From assembly GCA_023955335.1 (NCBI GenBank), contig JAGSGF010000030.1:1-35300 (forward strand): 35,300 nt of DNA. Reading direction: 5' to 3'. A model generated the notes under the pieces. The model worked only from the letters and a program-made list of their open reading frames with translations, did not search any database and was not told where the DNA came from. Positions 1-7,768 of the stretch are shown in pieces. Made by a program: the position numbers and the translations under genes. Position 1 is the first letter of the stretch. Each line of letters starts with the position of its first letter. The DNA is from Yoonia sp. GTDB lineage: Bacteria > Pseudomonadota > Alphaproteobacteria > Rhodobacterales > Rhodobacteraceae.

Positions 1-1
1 C

Positions 2-97
2 ATCGACTATGACGAAATCCGCAGTGACATCGGGCGCCACCTTGATCGCATCCGCGCCGCGTTCCAGTCAAAGGGCATTTCTGAAGACCCTGAATGA
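2..97 (+). CDS. g1: GTA g1 (small terminase-like) C-terminal fragment
   Basis: An open frame enters from the left edge (first full codon at base 2) and ends at a TGA at 95-97. It encodes 31 residues, beginning IDYDEIRSDIGRHLDRIRAA, a charged helical tail. Its position immediately upstream of the large terminase is that of g1 in the Rhodobacter capsulatus GTA cluster, whose product acts as the small terminase subunit in DNA packaging. The start and most of the gene lie outside the window. The call rests on position and on the helical Asp/Arg-rich character, not on a diagnostic motif. Confidence 0.6.
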   Translation: MDYDEIRSDIGRHLDRIRAAFQSKGISEDPE

Positions 98-1367
98 CGA
101 GACCTTGGCTGCATTGCCCTATCTTTTTGATTTTTGGGCGATGCCACACCAGATCCCACCCGCGTTTGACTGGCGCACATGGGTGATCTTGGGCGGGCGT
201 GGTGCTGGCAAAACGCGCGCTGGTGCCGAATGGGTCCGCAGCATTGTCGAGGGTGTCACCCCGACTGCGGCTGGGGCCAAGGGCCGGATCGGATTGATTG
301 CCGAGACATATGAGCAGGCCCGCGAGATCATGGTGTTTGGCGAAAGCGGCATTCTTGCGGTGTCTCCTCTCGATCAGCGCCCAAAGTGGATTGCGGGCCG
401 TCGTATGCTGGAATGGCAGAATGGTGCGACGGCCCAGATATTTTCGGCGCATGATCCAGAATCGTTAAGGGGCCCGCAATTCGACGCTGTGTGGGTCGAT
501 GAATTCGCCAAATGGCGCAAAGCCGAAGATGCGTGGGATATGATCCAGTTCTGTTTGCGTTTGGGTAACAAGCCGCAGGCCTGTGTCACGACCACCCCGC
601 GCAACAACCCCGCTTTGCGTGCATTGCTGAACAGGCCCACTACAATCAAGACCCACGCACCGACTGCGGCCAATCGCGCAAATCTTGCCGACGATTTTAT
701 GGAGGAAATCGAGGCCCGTTATGCGGGCACGCGGTTGGGTCGCCAAGAAATGGATGGAGAGCTGCTGACGGATGTGGCGGGTGCGCTTTGGTCTTTTGCG
801 CAGTTATCCGCGCTACAAATTGAAGCCGCCCCCCCCTTAGACCGGATCGTTGTCGCCATTGATCCGCCTATCACGGGGCACAAAGGATCAGATGATTGTG
901 GCATCGTTGTTTGCGGTGTCTCGATGGCTGGTTCCCCGCAAGATTGGCGGGTGACCGTATTGGAAGATGCGACGATGTCGGCTGCGTCACCCAATGCTTG
1001 GGCCAAGGCTGCGATCGCTGCGATGGACCGTCACGGTGCCGACCGTTTGGTCGCAGAGGTCAATCAAGGGGGCGAGATGGTCGAGACCATTTTACGTCAA
1101 GAATCCCCATTGGTGTCATTTCGTGCTGTGCATGCGGTTAAGGGTAAGGTGCTGCGTGCTGAGCCGATTTCCGCGCTGTATGAACAAGGGCGCGTCAAAC
1201 ACTTGCGCGGTCTGGCCAGTTTAGAAGATCAGATGTGTCAGATGACTATTGGTGGATACGAGGGGCGTGGATCACCGGACCGTGTGGATGCGCTTGTCTG
1301 GGCTATTCATGATCTGATGATCGAACCCGCAAAGCACTGGCGCAACCCGCGTATGCGGCACTTGTAA
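9..1367 (+). CDS. g2: GTA large terminase subunit (packaging ATPase/nuclease)
   Basis: This is the DNA-packaging motor of the gene transfer agent: an ATPase that pumps host DNA into preformed heads plus a nuclease that cuts it. With the ATG at 9 the protein is 452 aa. The Walker A motif GGRGAGKT lies at residues 62-69, Walker B VWVDE at 161-165, the coupling motif TTTP at about 194-197, and the RNase H-like nuclease begins at VVAIDPP with Asp285. The start is uncertain: ATG 9 overlaps g1 by 89 bases and no clear ribosome binding site is visible within the window, so GTG 24 or TTG 42 are alternatives. A run of eight C at 829-836 codes for the Pro-Pro linker between the two domains. The coding frame is intact. 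Confidence 0.93.
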   Translation: MTKSAVTSGATLIASAPRSSQRAFLKTLNDETLAALPYLFDFWAMPHQIPPAFDWRTWVILGGRGAGKTRAGAEWVRSIVEGVTPTAAGAKGRIGLIAETYEQAREIMVFGESGILAVSPLDQRPKWIAGRRMLEWQNGATAQIFSAHDPESLRGPQFDAVWVDEFAKWRKAEDAWDMIQFCLRLGNKPQACVTTTPRNNPALRALLNRPTTIKTHAPTAANRANLADDFMEEIEARYAGTRLGRQEMDGELLTDVAGALWSFAQLSALQIEAAPPLDRIVVAIDPPITGHKGSDDCGIVVCGVSMAGSPQDWRVTVLEDATMSAASPNAWAKAAIAAMDRHGADRLVAEVNQGGEMVETILRQESPLVSFRAVHAVKGKVLRAEPISALYEQGRVKHLRGLASLEDQMCQMTIGGYEGRGSPDRVDALVWAIHDLMIEPAKHWRNPRMRHL

Positions 1368-1374
1368 GCAGCGG

Positions 1375-1402
1375 CTGTTGCGCGCCCCACCGCGCGCAGC
1401 AG
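1375..1402 (+). other. strong hairpin between g2 and g3
   Basis: Inverted repeat CTGTTGCGCGC (1375-1385) and GCGCGCAGCAG (1392-1402) form an 11-bp stem with one G-U pair around the loop CCCACC. No T-run follows, so it is not a classical terminator. It lies in the 119-base gap between terminase and portal genes, otherwise one of the few gaps in this tightly packed cluster. It could be an RNA processing or stability element. Confidence 0.6.
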
Positions 1403-1486
1403 TCGGACCTTCTTAGGCTCTATCCCGTAAAACTGTTTCAAGGATCAGCGGCAGCCAATGAGGGGTGTCGGATCAAGGAGTGATTG

Positions 1487-2677
1487 ATGTTTGAATTTCT
1501 GAACCGCCCCAAGATTGAGACTGCCGATGTCGCACCTGATGAGGGTAAAGCATCTGCGACAGGTCATGCGATTGCATGGCCGGGGGCAGGCCGCGTCGCT
1601 TGGAGCCCACGTGACGTTGTATCATTGACCCGCACTGGCTTTATTGGCAATCCAATTGGTTTTCGCGCCGTAAAGATCATTGCAGAAGCCGCAGCCGCGC
1701 TGCCTGTTGTGCTGCAAGATCAAGAGCGCCGTTACGAAACCCATCCCATTCAAGCGCTTTTGGCCCGCCCGAATGCTGCCCAAGGCCGCGCGGAAATTCT
1801 GGAAGCTCTTTATGGTCAATTGCTTTTGACCGGTAACGGGTATCTGGAAGGTGTCGGTGACGAAGGGTTGCCGATTGAGCTACATGTTTTGCGGTCTGAC
1901 CGGATGAGCATTGTTCCCGGTGCGGATGGGTGGCCAGCTGCGTATGAATACGGTGTGAACGGGCGCAAGCACCGCTTTGCCGTTGCCCCAAATGAGACGA
2001 TGGTTTGTCACGTCAAAAGCTTTCACCCGCAAGATGACCATTACGGGTTTTCACCGATGCAAGCCTCTGCGTCCGCGATTGATGTGCATAATTCTGCATC
2101 TCGTTGGTCCAAAGCGTTGCTTGATAATGCAGCCCGCCCATCTGGTGCGATTGTGTACCGTGGTGCGGATGGTCAGTCGCAATTGAGTACGGACCAGTAT
2201 GATCGGCTGCTGTCCGAGATGGAGACCCAACATCAGGGTGCCCGCAATGCCGGACGGCCAATGTTGCTGGAAGGCGGTTTGGATTGGAAACCGATGGGCT
2301 TCAGTCCATCAGACATGGAATTCCAGAAGACCAAAGAGGCCGCTGCCCGTGAAATTGCCGTTGCCTTTGGTGTGCCACCTATGTTGTTGGGGCTGCCCGG
2401 TGATGCGACTTATGCGAATTACCAAGAGGCGAACCGTGCGTTTTACAGATTAACTGTTCTGCCGCTCGCGTCGCGTGTCCTTGGATCAATTTCGGATTGG
2501 TTGTCAGATTTCACTGGCGAACATATTAGTTTGCGTCCTGATCTGGATCAAATTCCAGCGCTCGCGACCGAGCGTGAAGCCCAATGGCGTCGTGTCAGTG
2601 ATGCTGCATTCTTATCGGACGCTGAAAAACGCAATTTGCTAGGGTTGCCAGTGATTGAGGTCGGCGATGTCGCGTAA
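1487..2677 (+). CDS. g3: GTA portal protein (HK97 family)
   Basis: The 396-aa product matches the HK97-type phage portal family in length and layout. This is the dodecameric ring at one head vertex through which DNA enters and to which the tail attaches. Recognisable stretches are TGFIGNPIGFRAVKIIAEA near residue 48 and the late helical region containing AREIAVAFGVPPMLLG followed by ANYQEANRAF. ATG 1487 is chosen because AAGGAG at 1475-1480 sits six bases before it; a TTG at 1484 is in frame but badly spaced. The gene follows the terminase and precedes the protease and capsid genes, the standard HK97 and GTA order. It overlaps the start of g3.5 by 11 bases. Confidence 0.93.
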   Translation: MFEFLNRPKIETADVAPDEGKASATGHAIAWPGAGRVAWSPRDVVSLTRTGFIGNPIGFRAVKIIAEAAAALPVVLQDQERRYETHPIQALLARPNAAQGRAEILEALYGQLLLTGNGYLEGVGDEGLPIELHVLRSDRMSIVPGADGWPAAYEYGVNGRKHRFAVAPNETMVCHVKSFHPQDDHYGFSPMQASASAIDVHNSASRWSKALLDNAARPSGAIVYRGADGQSQLSTDQYDRLLSEMETQHQGARNAGRPMLLEGGLDWKPMGFSPSDMEFQKTKEAAAREIAVAFGVPPMLLGLPGDATYANYQEANRAFYRLTVLPLASRVLGSISDWLSDFTGEHISLRPDLDQIPALATEREAQWRRVSDAAFLSDAEKRNLLGLPVIEVGDVA

Positions 2678-2873
2678 AATCGTTGATCTTCCAATCCGCG
2701 AACGCGTGCAAACCCGCCCACCTGTGTCTGACTTTTGGTTCGCCCAGTTGGATGTCCGTTTGGGCAAGATTGAATTCATGCTGACCCGTCTTGAGTGGCA
2801 GATCTGGATCATCGTCTGCAGCGTGTTTGGCCTGTCTATACTTGAAATTATCAACGCCCTTTCGGCTATTTGA
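2667..2873 (+). CDS. g3.5: GTA g3.5, small membrane-segment protein
   Basis: This 68-aa protein begins MSRKIVDLPIRERV at ATG 2667, inside the last 11 bases of the portal gene. Residues 1-35 are polar. The C-terminal half carries one hydrophobic segment (about WQIWIIVCSVFGLSILEII) that could span a membrane. A small ORF of this kind occupies the same place, between portal and prohead protease, in the R. capsulatus GTA cluster (orfg3.5). Its role is not established; translational coupling to the portal is likely from the overlap. An in-frame TTG at 2655 is less likely as start. Confidence 0.7.
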   Translation: MSRKIVDLPIRERVQTRPPVSDFWFAQLDVRLGKIEFMLTRLEWQIWIIVCSVFGLSILEIINALSAI

Positions 2874-2886
2874 ACTGGAGTTACCC

Positions 2887-3429
2887 ATGTCATTAGAACG
2901 TAAATTTTGCCAAGTCGGAAGTGATCTGAAGGTCATTGATGGGTCAAAGATCGAAGGGTATGCGTCGCTGTTTGGCAGGGTGGATCAGGGTGGCGACATC
3001 GTGGAAGCCGGCGCATACGGCGCATCGCTTGCCCGCGCGACCCAAAAGGGCAGCACTGTTAAAATGCTGTGGCAACACGACCCTGCAGAGCCGATTGGCG
3101 TTTGGGAGGAGGTCGTTGAAGATGCCAAAGGCCTTTGGGTTAAAGGCCGGATTTTAAACGACGTGGCCCGTGGCCGCGAAGCTGTTGCGCTGATCGCAGC
3201 GGGTGCCATTGACGGTCTGTCAATTGGCTACCGCACGGTCAAATCCCGCAAGAACGACAAGGGGTCACGCCTTTTGTCAGAGTTGGAGCTTTGGGAGGTG
3301 TCTTTGGTCACGTTCCCGATGCTGCCCGATGCGCGCGTCGGTGCCAAAGGGGATGACCCTGCGGCCAAAACGCTGCGTGAGATGGCGGGTGTGTTTGAAG
3401 ATGCCCGCCGCCATATGGCGCGCGACTAG
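2887..3429 (+). CDS. g4: GTA prohead protease (HK97 gp4-like, U35 family)
   Basis: The 180-aa serine protease is expected to cleave the capsid N-terminal delta domain during head maturation. The family catalytic residues are visible: His64 in the LWQHDP motif, Ser112 in IDGLSIGYR, and Glu137 in ELWEVSL followed by VTFPM. The length is normal for the family. Start ATG 2887 has GGAG at 2877-2880 six bases upstream; the open frame extends further 5' into g3.5 but without a good start. It sits directly before the capsid gene, separated by 33 bases. Confidence 0.93.
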   Translation: MSLERKFCQVGSDLKVIDGSKIEGYASLFGRVDQGGDIVEAGAYGASLARATQKGSTVKMLWQHDPAEPIGVWEEVVEDAKGLWVKGRILNDVARGREAVALIAAGAIDGLSIGYRTVKSRKNDKGSRLLSELELWEVSLVTFPMLPDARVGAKGDDPAAKTLREMAGVFEDARRHMARD

Positions 3430-3462
3430 GCGCGCTGCACCATCCATCAAGAGGACCGATTG

Positions 3463-4653
3463 ATGAGCAAACCTGAGTTAAAGGCTCGGGTCGGGGAAGA
3501 TGTGTCTCCGGCCGATGAATTGAAAACCGCGATTTCTGGTTTCATGAGCGATTTCAGAGACTTTTCCACTGGCGTGAATGCCAAATTTCAAAAACAGGAT
3601 AATCGAATGAATAAGCTAGATCGAAAGACAATGATGACTGGTCGTCCCGCATTGGCCACCAATGCACATGATGATGCACCGCATCAAAAAGCGTTTGCCG
3701 CATACCTGCGGTCCGGCGATGATGACGGCCTGCGCGGCCTGCGCGGCCTGGACCTGGAAGGCAAGGCGCTGGGGACTTCTGTCGCTGCCGATGGCGGATA
3801 CCTTGTCGATCCACAGACAGCTGACACGATCAAAGGTACGCTGAGTTCCACGGCATCGCTGCGTGCAATTGCCAATGTCGTTAACGTTGACGCAACGTCG
3901 TTTGACGTGCTGGTCGATCACACTGAAATGGGTGCTGGCTGGGCGACTGAAGTGGGCGGTGTCGCAGAGACAGACACGCCACAGATCGACCGCATTTCAA
4001 TTCCGTTGCACGAGCTGTCTGCGCTTCCTAAGGCGTCCCAGCGTTTGCTGGATGACAGTGCGTTTGACATCGAAGGCTGGCTGGCCGGCCGTATTGCCGA
4101 CAAGTTTGCGCGGTCCGAAGCTTCTGCGTTTGTGAACGGCGACGGTATCGACAAACCGAAGGGCATGTTGACCTATCCATCCGTCGACAATGACGTGTGG
4201 GTTTGGGGTAACCTTGGCTATGTCGTCACTGGCGCTGATGGTGCGATCATCGATGGCGATCCGATTGTCGATCTGGTCTATGCACTGGGCGCTGAGTATC
4301 GCGCCAACGCGAGCTTTGTCATGAACTCCAAGACTGCGGGCACTGTTCGCAAGCTCAAGGACAATGACGGGCGTTTTCTGTGGTCTGACGGTCTTGCCGC
4401 TGGCGAGCCTGCGCGTCTGATGGGGTATCCCGTGCTGATCGCAGAAGACATGCCGGATATCGCGTTGAATGCCACAGCCATCGCCTTTGGTGATTTTGGT
4501 ACCGGTTACACCGTGGCCGAGCGTCCTGATCTGCGTGTTCTGCGCGATCCGTTCTCTGCCAAGCCGCATGTTTTGTTCTATGCGACCAAGCGTGTTGGCG
4601 GTGCTGTCAGCGATTTCGGTGCGATCAAGCTGCTTAAGTTCGCGATCAGCTAA
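3463..4653 (+). CDS. g5: GTA major capsid protein (HK97 fold)
   Basis: The 396-aa protein is the GTA shell subunit. The N-terminal ~100 residues are charged and helical, as expected for a scaffolding delta domain removed by the g4 protease. The rest has typical HK97 capsid features such as SVAADGGYLVDPQ near residue 106, KASQRLLDDSAFDIEGWL and the late GYPVLIAEDMPD. ATG 3463 is preceded by GAGG at 3451; the in-frame TTG at 3460 is discarded. A short 9-base tandem repeat around 3726-3750 encodes GLRGLRGLD near the expected delta-domain boundary. Codon use matches the neighbouring genes. Confidence 0.95.
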   Translation: MSKPELKARVGEDVSPADELKTAISGFMSDFRDFSTGVNAKFQKQDNRMNKLDRKTMMTGRPALATNAHDDAPHQKAFAAYLRSGDDDGLRGLRGLDLEGKALGTSVAADGGYLVDPQTADTIKGTLSSTASLRAIANVVNVDATSFDVLVDHTEMGAGWATEVGGVAETDTPQIDRISIPLHELSALPKASQRLLDDSAFDIEGWLAGRIADKFARSEASAFVNGDGIDKPKGMLTYPSVDNDVWVWGNLGYVVTGADGAIIDGDPIVDLVYALGAEYRANASFVMNSKTAGTVRKLKDNDGRFLWSDGLAAGEPARLMGYPVLIAEDMPDIALNATAIAFGDFGTGYTVAERPDLRVLRDPFSAKPHVLFYATKRVGGAVSDFGAIKLLKFAIS

Positions 4654-4812
4654 ACACTGGCGTGAAGGGGTGCTGTTCCACAGGGATGGCACCTGATCCG
4701 GGCGCGCGTGGTTAAGTCCGCGTGTTGTCTAGCTGCTCCCTTCCGACCGAGCAATGCGCGGCATGCGCGTCCGGCCTTTCTGCATAAATCAAGTTTTTTG
4801 GAGTGTTCCATT
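4654..4812. other. 159-base gap between g5 and g6
   Basis: This is the longest non-coding stretch inside the GTA cluster. It is GC-rich, with no convincing coding frame and no T-run terminator. An open frame upstream of g6 from GTG 4708 exists but gives an atypical Cys/Pro-rich leader with no family resemblance. The last bases carry the ribosome binding site for g6 (GGAG at 4800-4803). Confidence 0.5.
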
Positions 4813-5409
4813 ATGTTAGTCGAAGAGACCACCGTGCCGCCATCGGCCCTGCCGGTCGCCACGTTCAAAGACCATATGCGCATGGGATCGGGGTTCTCGG
4901 ATGATGACATCCAAGACGGCGTGCTCGAAGGTTTTCTGCGCGCGGCTCTTGCGGCCATTGAAGCCCGTACCGGCAAAATCACAATCGAGCGTACGTTCAG
5001 CCTGTCGTTGACCGCATGGCGCGATGTGACGTCCCAGCCACTGCCACTGGCACCTGTGCGTGCAATCGCCGGGGTCACTATTTTGGACCGCAATGGAGTG
5101 GAAACGCTTGTGGATCCAATTGCCTATTATTTGGTGCAAGACACGCAGCGTCCGCATTTGCGTGCGGGGCAGGCGACGTTGCCACCGATCCCAGAGGCTG
5201 GAGCCGTACGTATTCATATGAGTGCCGGCTTTGGTCCTGATTGGACGGATCTCCCGGCTGATATGGCTCACGCGATTTTGATGCTCGCCGCCCATTTTTA
5301 TGAATTCCGGCACGATACTGGCGCGGGTGCAAAGCCGATGCCATTTGGTGTTCTGGCCCTGATTGAGCGATTTCGTAATGTTCGCTTGTTCCATGGTGTC
5401 CGCCCATGA
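4813..5409 (+). CDS. g6: GTA head-tail connector (gp6-like adaptor)
   Basis: The 198-aa protein has the character of phage gp6/gp15-like head-tail connectors, which bind under the portal: a helical N-terminal part containing LEGFLRAALAAIEARTGK and a C-terminal part with DMAHAILMLAAHFYEFR. The open frame continues upstream to GTG 4708. ATG 4813 is preferred because GGAG at 4800-4803 precedes it and because the residues upstream are atypical. The gene ends in an ATGA overlap with g7, suggesting coupled translation. Its position after the capsid gene matches g6 of R. capsulatus GTA. Confidence 0.9.
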   Translation: MLVEETTVPPSALPVATFKDHMRMGSGFSDDDIQDGVLEGFLRAALAAIEARTGKITIERTFSLSLTAWRDVTSQPLPLAPVRAIAGVTILDRNGVETLVDPIAYYLVQDTQRPHLRAGQATLPPIPEAGAVRIHMSAGFGPDWTDLPADMAHAILMLAAHFYEFRHDTGAGAKPMPFGVLALIERFRNVRLFHGVRP

Positions 5410-5744
5410 GCCGCCCGCAGTTGAACCGTCACCTGATGCTAGAGCATGAAACCCAAGTGCCTGACGGGTCTGGCGGCTTTCTACGTGATTGGGCGGTTCT
5501 GGGTGCCCATTGGGCGGAGATCAAAGCGGGGTCTGGCCGCGAGACATCAGGCCCTGCAACAACCCTGAGCCGCGTAACCCACAAAATTACGATCCGTGCC
5601 GCCCTGATTGGGTCTGACGCGCGTCCATTGGCCGGGCAACGGTTCCGGGGGCATGGTCGGATCTATGCCATTCATGCCGTTGCTGAAAACGCCACGAATG
5701 CCCGTTACCTGACGTGCCACACCACAGAGGAGACTGTCGTATGA
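5406..5744 (+). CDS. g7: GTA head closure protein (head-tail adaptor)
   Basis: The 112-aa product resembles the phage head-tail joining family (SPP1 gp16-like): a small beta-rich protein starting MSRPQLNRHLMLEHE with a conserved late RYLTCHTTEE stretch. These proteins close the head after DNA packaging and carry the tail terminator. It begins inside the g6 stop (ATGA, 5406-5409) and ends in an ATGA overlap with g8 (5741-5744), so g6-g7-g8 form a coupled connector module. Confidence 0.87.
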   Translation: MSRPQLNRHLMLEHETQVPDGSGGFLRDWAVLGAHWAEIKAGSGRETSGPATTLSRVTHKITIRAALIGSDARPLAGQRFRGHGRIYAIHAVAENATNARYLTCHTTEETVV

Positions 5745-6151
5745 GTTATGGCGTATCTGCAGCCCTACAAGAGGCGATCTTTCAGCATCTTTATACCGAT
5801 CCTGATGTCGTGATGGCCGTTGGCACCAATGTGTTCGACGCGCTGCCTTCTGGCACTTTGCCACCACTTTATGTCGTGCTGGGCCCTGAAGTGGTTAAGG
5901 ATCAGTCTGATAAAACCGGCGCAGGTGCGTTGCACGAGCTTGTGGTGTCTGTTGTCACGGATGCGGCCGGGTTTGCCCAAGCCAAGGTGGCGGCTGCCGC
6001 TGTGTCTGATGCTTTGATTGATGCCGACCTGCCCTTGTCGCGCGGTGCGCTGATCTCATTACAGTTTTACAAAGCGACTGCTGCACGTGTCGGCACTGGC
6101 GACATCCGACAAATCAATCTGATTTTCCGCGCCCGCGTTGCGGACGTTTAA
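5741..6151 (+). CDS. g8: GTA tail terminator (DUF3168)
   Basis: The 136-aa product has the pattern of DUF3168 tail-completion proteins: an N-terminal helix (ALQEAIFQHL), the VVLGPEVV and LVVSVVTDAAGFAQAK strands and helices, and the closing INLIFRARV strand. It is expected to cap the tail tube at the head end. ATG 5741 lies in the g7 stop as an ATGA overlap. An upstream GTG/ATG in the same frame from 5714 lies wholly within g7 and is discarded. Confidence 0.87.
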   Translation: MSYGVSAALQEAIFQHLYTDPDVVMAVGTNVFDALPSGTLPPLYVVLGPEVVKDQSDKTGAGALHELVVSVVTDAAGFAQAKVAAAAVSDALIDADLPLSRGALISLQFYKATAARVGTGDIRQINLIFRARVADV

Positions 6152-6185
6152 ACCTGAAATTTCTAACCTTTAAGGAGTGCTGGCA

Positions 6186-6602
6186 ATGGTAGCCCAGAAC
6201 GGTAAAGACCTGTTGGTCAAAATTGATATGACGGGCGATGGCCTGTTTGAAACGGTCGCAGGTCTGCGGGCCACGCGCATTAGCTTTAACGCTGAAACGG
6301 TCGATGTCACGTCGCTGGATAGTACGGGCGGTTGGCGTGAGTTGCTTAATGGTGGCGGTGTCAAAACGGCTGCAATTTCCGGATCTGGCGTGTTCAAAGA
6401 CGAGACGACTGACGAGCGCGCTCGGCAGATTTTCTTTGACGGTGAGACACCAAATTTCCAAGTGATCGTGCCTGACTTTGGCACCATGGAAGGCCCGTTT
6501 CAGATCGCATCAATCGAATATGCGGGATCACATAACGGGGAAGCTACCTATGAGCTTTCGCTCGCATCAGCTGGCGAGCTGGCCTTCACGGCGGCGATAT
6601 AA
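6186..6602 (+). CDS. g9: GTA major tail tube protein (TP901-1 type)
   Basis: This 138-aa protein builds the tail tube. It starts MVAQNGKDLLVKID at ATG 6186 with AAGGAG at 6172-6177 eight bases upstream. The TP901-1-like tail-tube signature is visible: RATRISFNAETVDVTSLDS near residue 29, the GSGVFKDE turn, and the terminal ATYELSLASAGELAFTAA strand pair. The stop (TAA 6600-6602) overlaps the g10 ATG by one base. Confidence 0.92.
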   Translation: MVAQNGKDLLVKIDMTGDGLFETVAGLRATRISFNAETVDVTSLDSTGGWRELLNGGGVKTAAISGSGVFKDETTDERARQIFFDGETPNFQVIVPDFGTMEGPFQIASIEYAGSHNGEATYELSLASAGELAFTAAI

Positions 6603-6916
6603 TGGTCAACCCGCTGGCCGGAGAGGTCGAGATCATCATCGATGGTGCATCGCACCGCTGCAAACTGACGCTTGGCGCTATGGCCGAACTTGAGGCTGCA
6701 CTAGGCGCCGACAGTTTGGTGGGTCTTGTCCAACGGTTTGAGGCTGGCAAGTTTTCCAGTCGTGATGTGATGGCCTTGATTGTCGCTGGCTTGCGGGGTG
6801 GCGGATGGGATGGCAATGCGGCGGATTTGATCCGTGCGGATATTGCCGGGGGCGCGGTGGGCGCTGCACAGGCGGCGGCACACCTTTTGGTCCGCGCCTT
6901 CAGCCCCCCCGCGTAG
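6602..6916 (+). CDS. g10: GTA tail assembly chaperone, upstream frame
   Basis: The 104-aa protein belongs to the GTA-specific g10 family. It has a helical core (TLGAMAELEAALGADSLVGLV, residues 24-44, then SRDVMALIVAGLRGGG). In tailed phages the gene between tube and tape measure encodes an assembly chaperone. The end is unusual: its last sense codons are AGC CCC CCC GCG before TAG, so a C CCC CCC heptamer at 6904-6910 lies in the phase used for -1 frameshifting. The -1 frame is open from 6805 through g10.1. A frameshifted product would have 103 residues of g10 plus 64 more. Confidence 0.88.
   Translation: MVNPLAGEVEIIIDGASHRCKLTLGAMAELEAALGADSLVGLVQRFEAGKFSSRDVMALIVAGLRGGGWDGNAADLIRADIAGGAVGAAQAAAHLLVRAFSPPA
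6904..6910 (+). promoter_or_regulatory. candidate -1 ribosomal frameshift site g10/g10.1
   Basis: Seven C in the arrangement C CCC CCC relative to the g10 frame lie four bases before the g10 TAG. Slipping back one base continues CGC GTA GCC CTT ATG into g10.1 without a stop. A short inverted repeat GATTGG/CCAATC (6925-6937) lies 14 bases downstream. Frameshifts between two chaperone ORFs before the tape measure are established for lambda G/GT and many tailed phages; its use here is inference. Confidence 0.55.
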
Positions 6917-6921
6917 CCCTT

Positions 6922-7104
6922 ATGGATTGGCCCAATCTTATGCGTGCCGGTCTGCATGACCTGCGTTTGCGCCCTGATGATTTCTGGGCGCTGACCCCAG
7001 CTGAATTGCAAATCATGCTGGGGCTGGACAAGCGGTTGATGCCGATGGCCCGCGATCAATTTGAGGCCCTTGAGGCCGCGTATCCCGACATCCAAGAAGG
7101 ATAA
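6922..7104 (+). CDS. g10.1: GTA tail assembly chaperone, downstream frame (g10.1)
   Basis: This 60-aa frame begins MDWPNLMRAGLHDLRLRPDD and matches the small phage tail assembly chaperone family (TIGR02216-like), with the conserved FWALTPAELQIMLG stretch at residues 21-34. ATG 6922 has no Shine-Dalgarno sequence: the bases before it are a C-run, the g10 stop and CCCTT. The frame is open back to 6805, so it may be made mostly as a -1 frameshift extension of g10 rather than alone. It ends five bases before the g11 start. Confidence 0.8.
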   Translation: MDWPNLMRAGLHDLRLRPDDFWALTPAELQIMLGLDKRLMPMARDQFEALEAAYPDIQEG

Positions 7105-7108
7105 AAAC

Positions 7109-7753
7109 ATGAGTGGAATAGATGATATTGACGCGCTCGACGGCGAAGTCTCGGCGTTAGAGCGCACGCTGGGCGATACGGCGGTCATGACGGCTGCCTT
7201 TGACAATCAGCTACGCGATATTCAGGGCACATTGTCCGAAACAACACGTGATCTAGGCAATCTGGAACGCGGCTTTTCGGGCGGTTTACGCCGTGCCTTT
7301 GATGGCTTGAAGCTTTCGGATGCCTTAAGCGTTGTTGCCAAGTCGATGGTCGACACCGCATATTCTGCCGCGATTAATCCGGTGATGAAGCATTTCGGCG
7401 GGTTGCTTGCCAGTGGCGTCAATGGCGCGGTGTCGAGCATCATGCCCTATGAAAACGGGGCACCGTTTTCGCAAGGACGCGTGATGCCATTTGCCAAAGG
7501 TGGTGTGCTGGATGGGCCAACAACGTTCCCGATGCGCGGCGCCACAGGGTTGATGGGCGAGGCAGGGCCGGAGGCCATTATGCCGCTCGCGCGCGGTGCT
7601 GACGGTCGGCTTGGCGTGCGGTCTGCCGGTGGCGGGAGCGTGAACGTCAACATGCATATCTCCACCCCTGATGCGCAGAGTTTCCAACGTAGTCAGGGAC
7701 AAATTGCAACCCAGATGGCGCGCGCCTTAGGCCGCAGCCAACGCAATCGTTAA
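7109..7753 (+). CDS. g11: GTA tail tape measure protein (short)
   Basis: The 214-aa tape measure has an N-terminal heptad-like helical part (about residues 1-60, rich in Leu/Asp/Glu). The C-terminal part carries the classic lambda-type tape measure signature FAKGGVLDGPTTFPM, then GLMGEAGPEAIMPLARG, at about residues 126-172. It is very short compared with phage tape measures but normal for GTAs, whose tails are short. ATG 7109 follows AAGGATAAAAAC; upstream in-frame starts lie inside g10.1 and are discarded. Confidence 0.92.
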   Translation: MSGIDDIDALDGEVSALERTLGDTAVMTAAFDNQLRDIQGTLSETTRDLGNLERGFSGGLRRAFDGLKLSDALSVVAKSMVDTAYSAAINPVMKHFGGLLASGVNGAVSSIMPYENGAPFSQGRVMPFAKGGVLDGPTTFPMRGATGLMGEAGPEAIMPLARGADGRLGVRSAGGGSVNVNMHISTPDAQSFQRSQGQIATQMARALGRSQRNR

Positions 7754-7768
7754 CAGGGAGGTTCACCA

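Noticed and set aside
3726-3750. 9-base tandem repeat in the capsid gene
   Set aside because: Only about two and a half units in a coding Gly-Leu-Arg stretch; too short to call a repeat element or a phase-variable tract.
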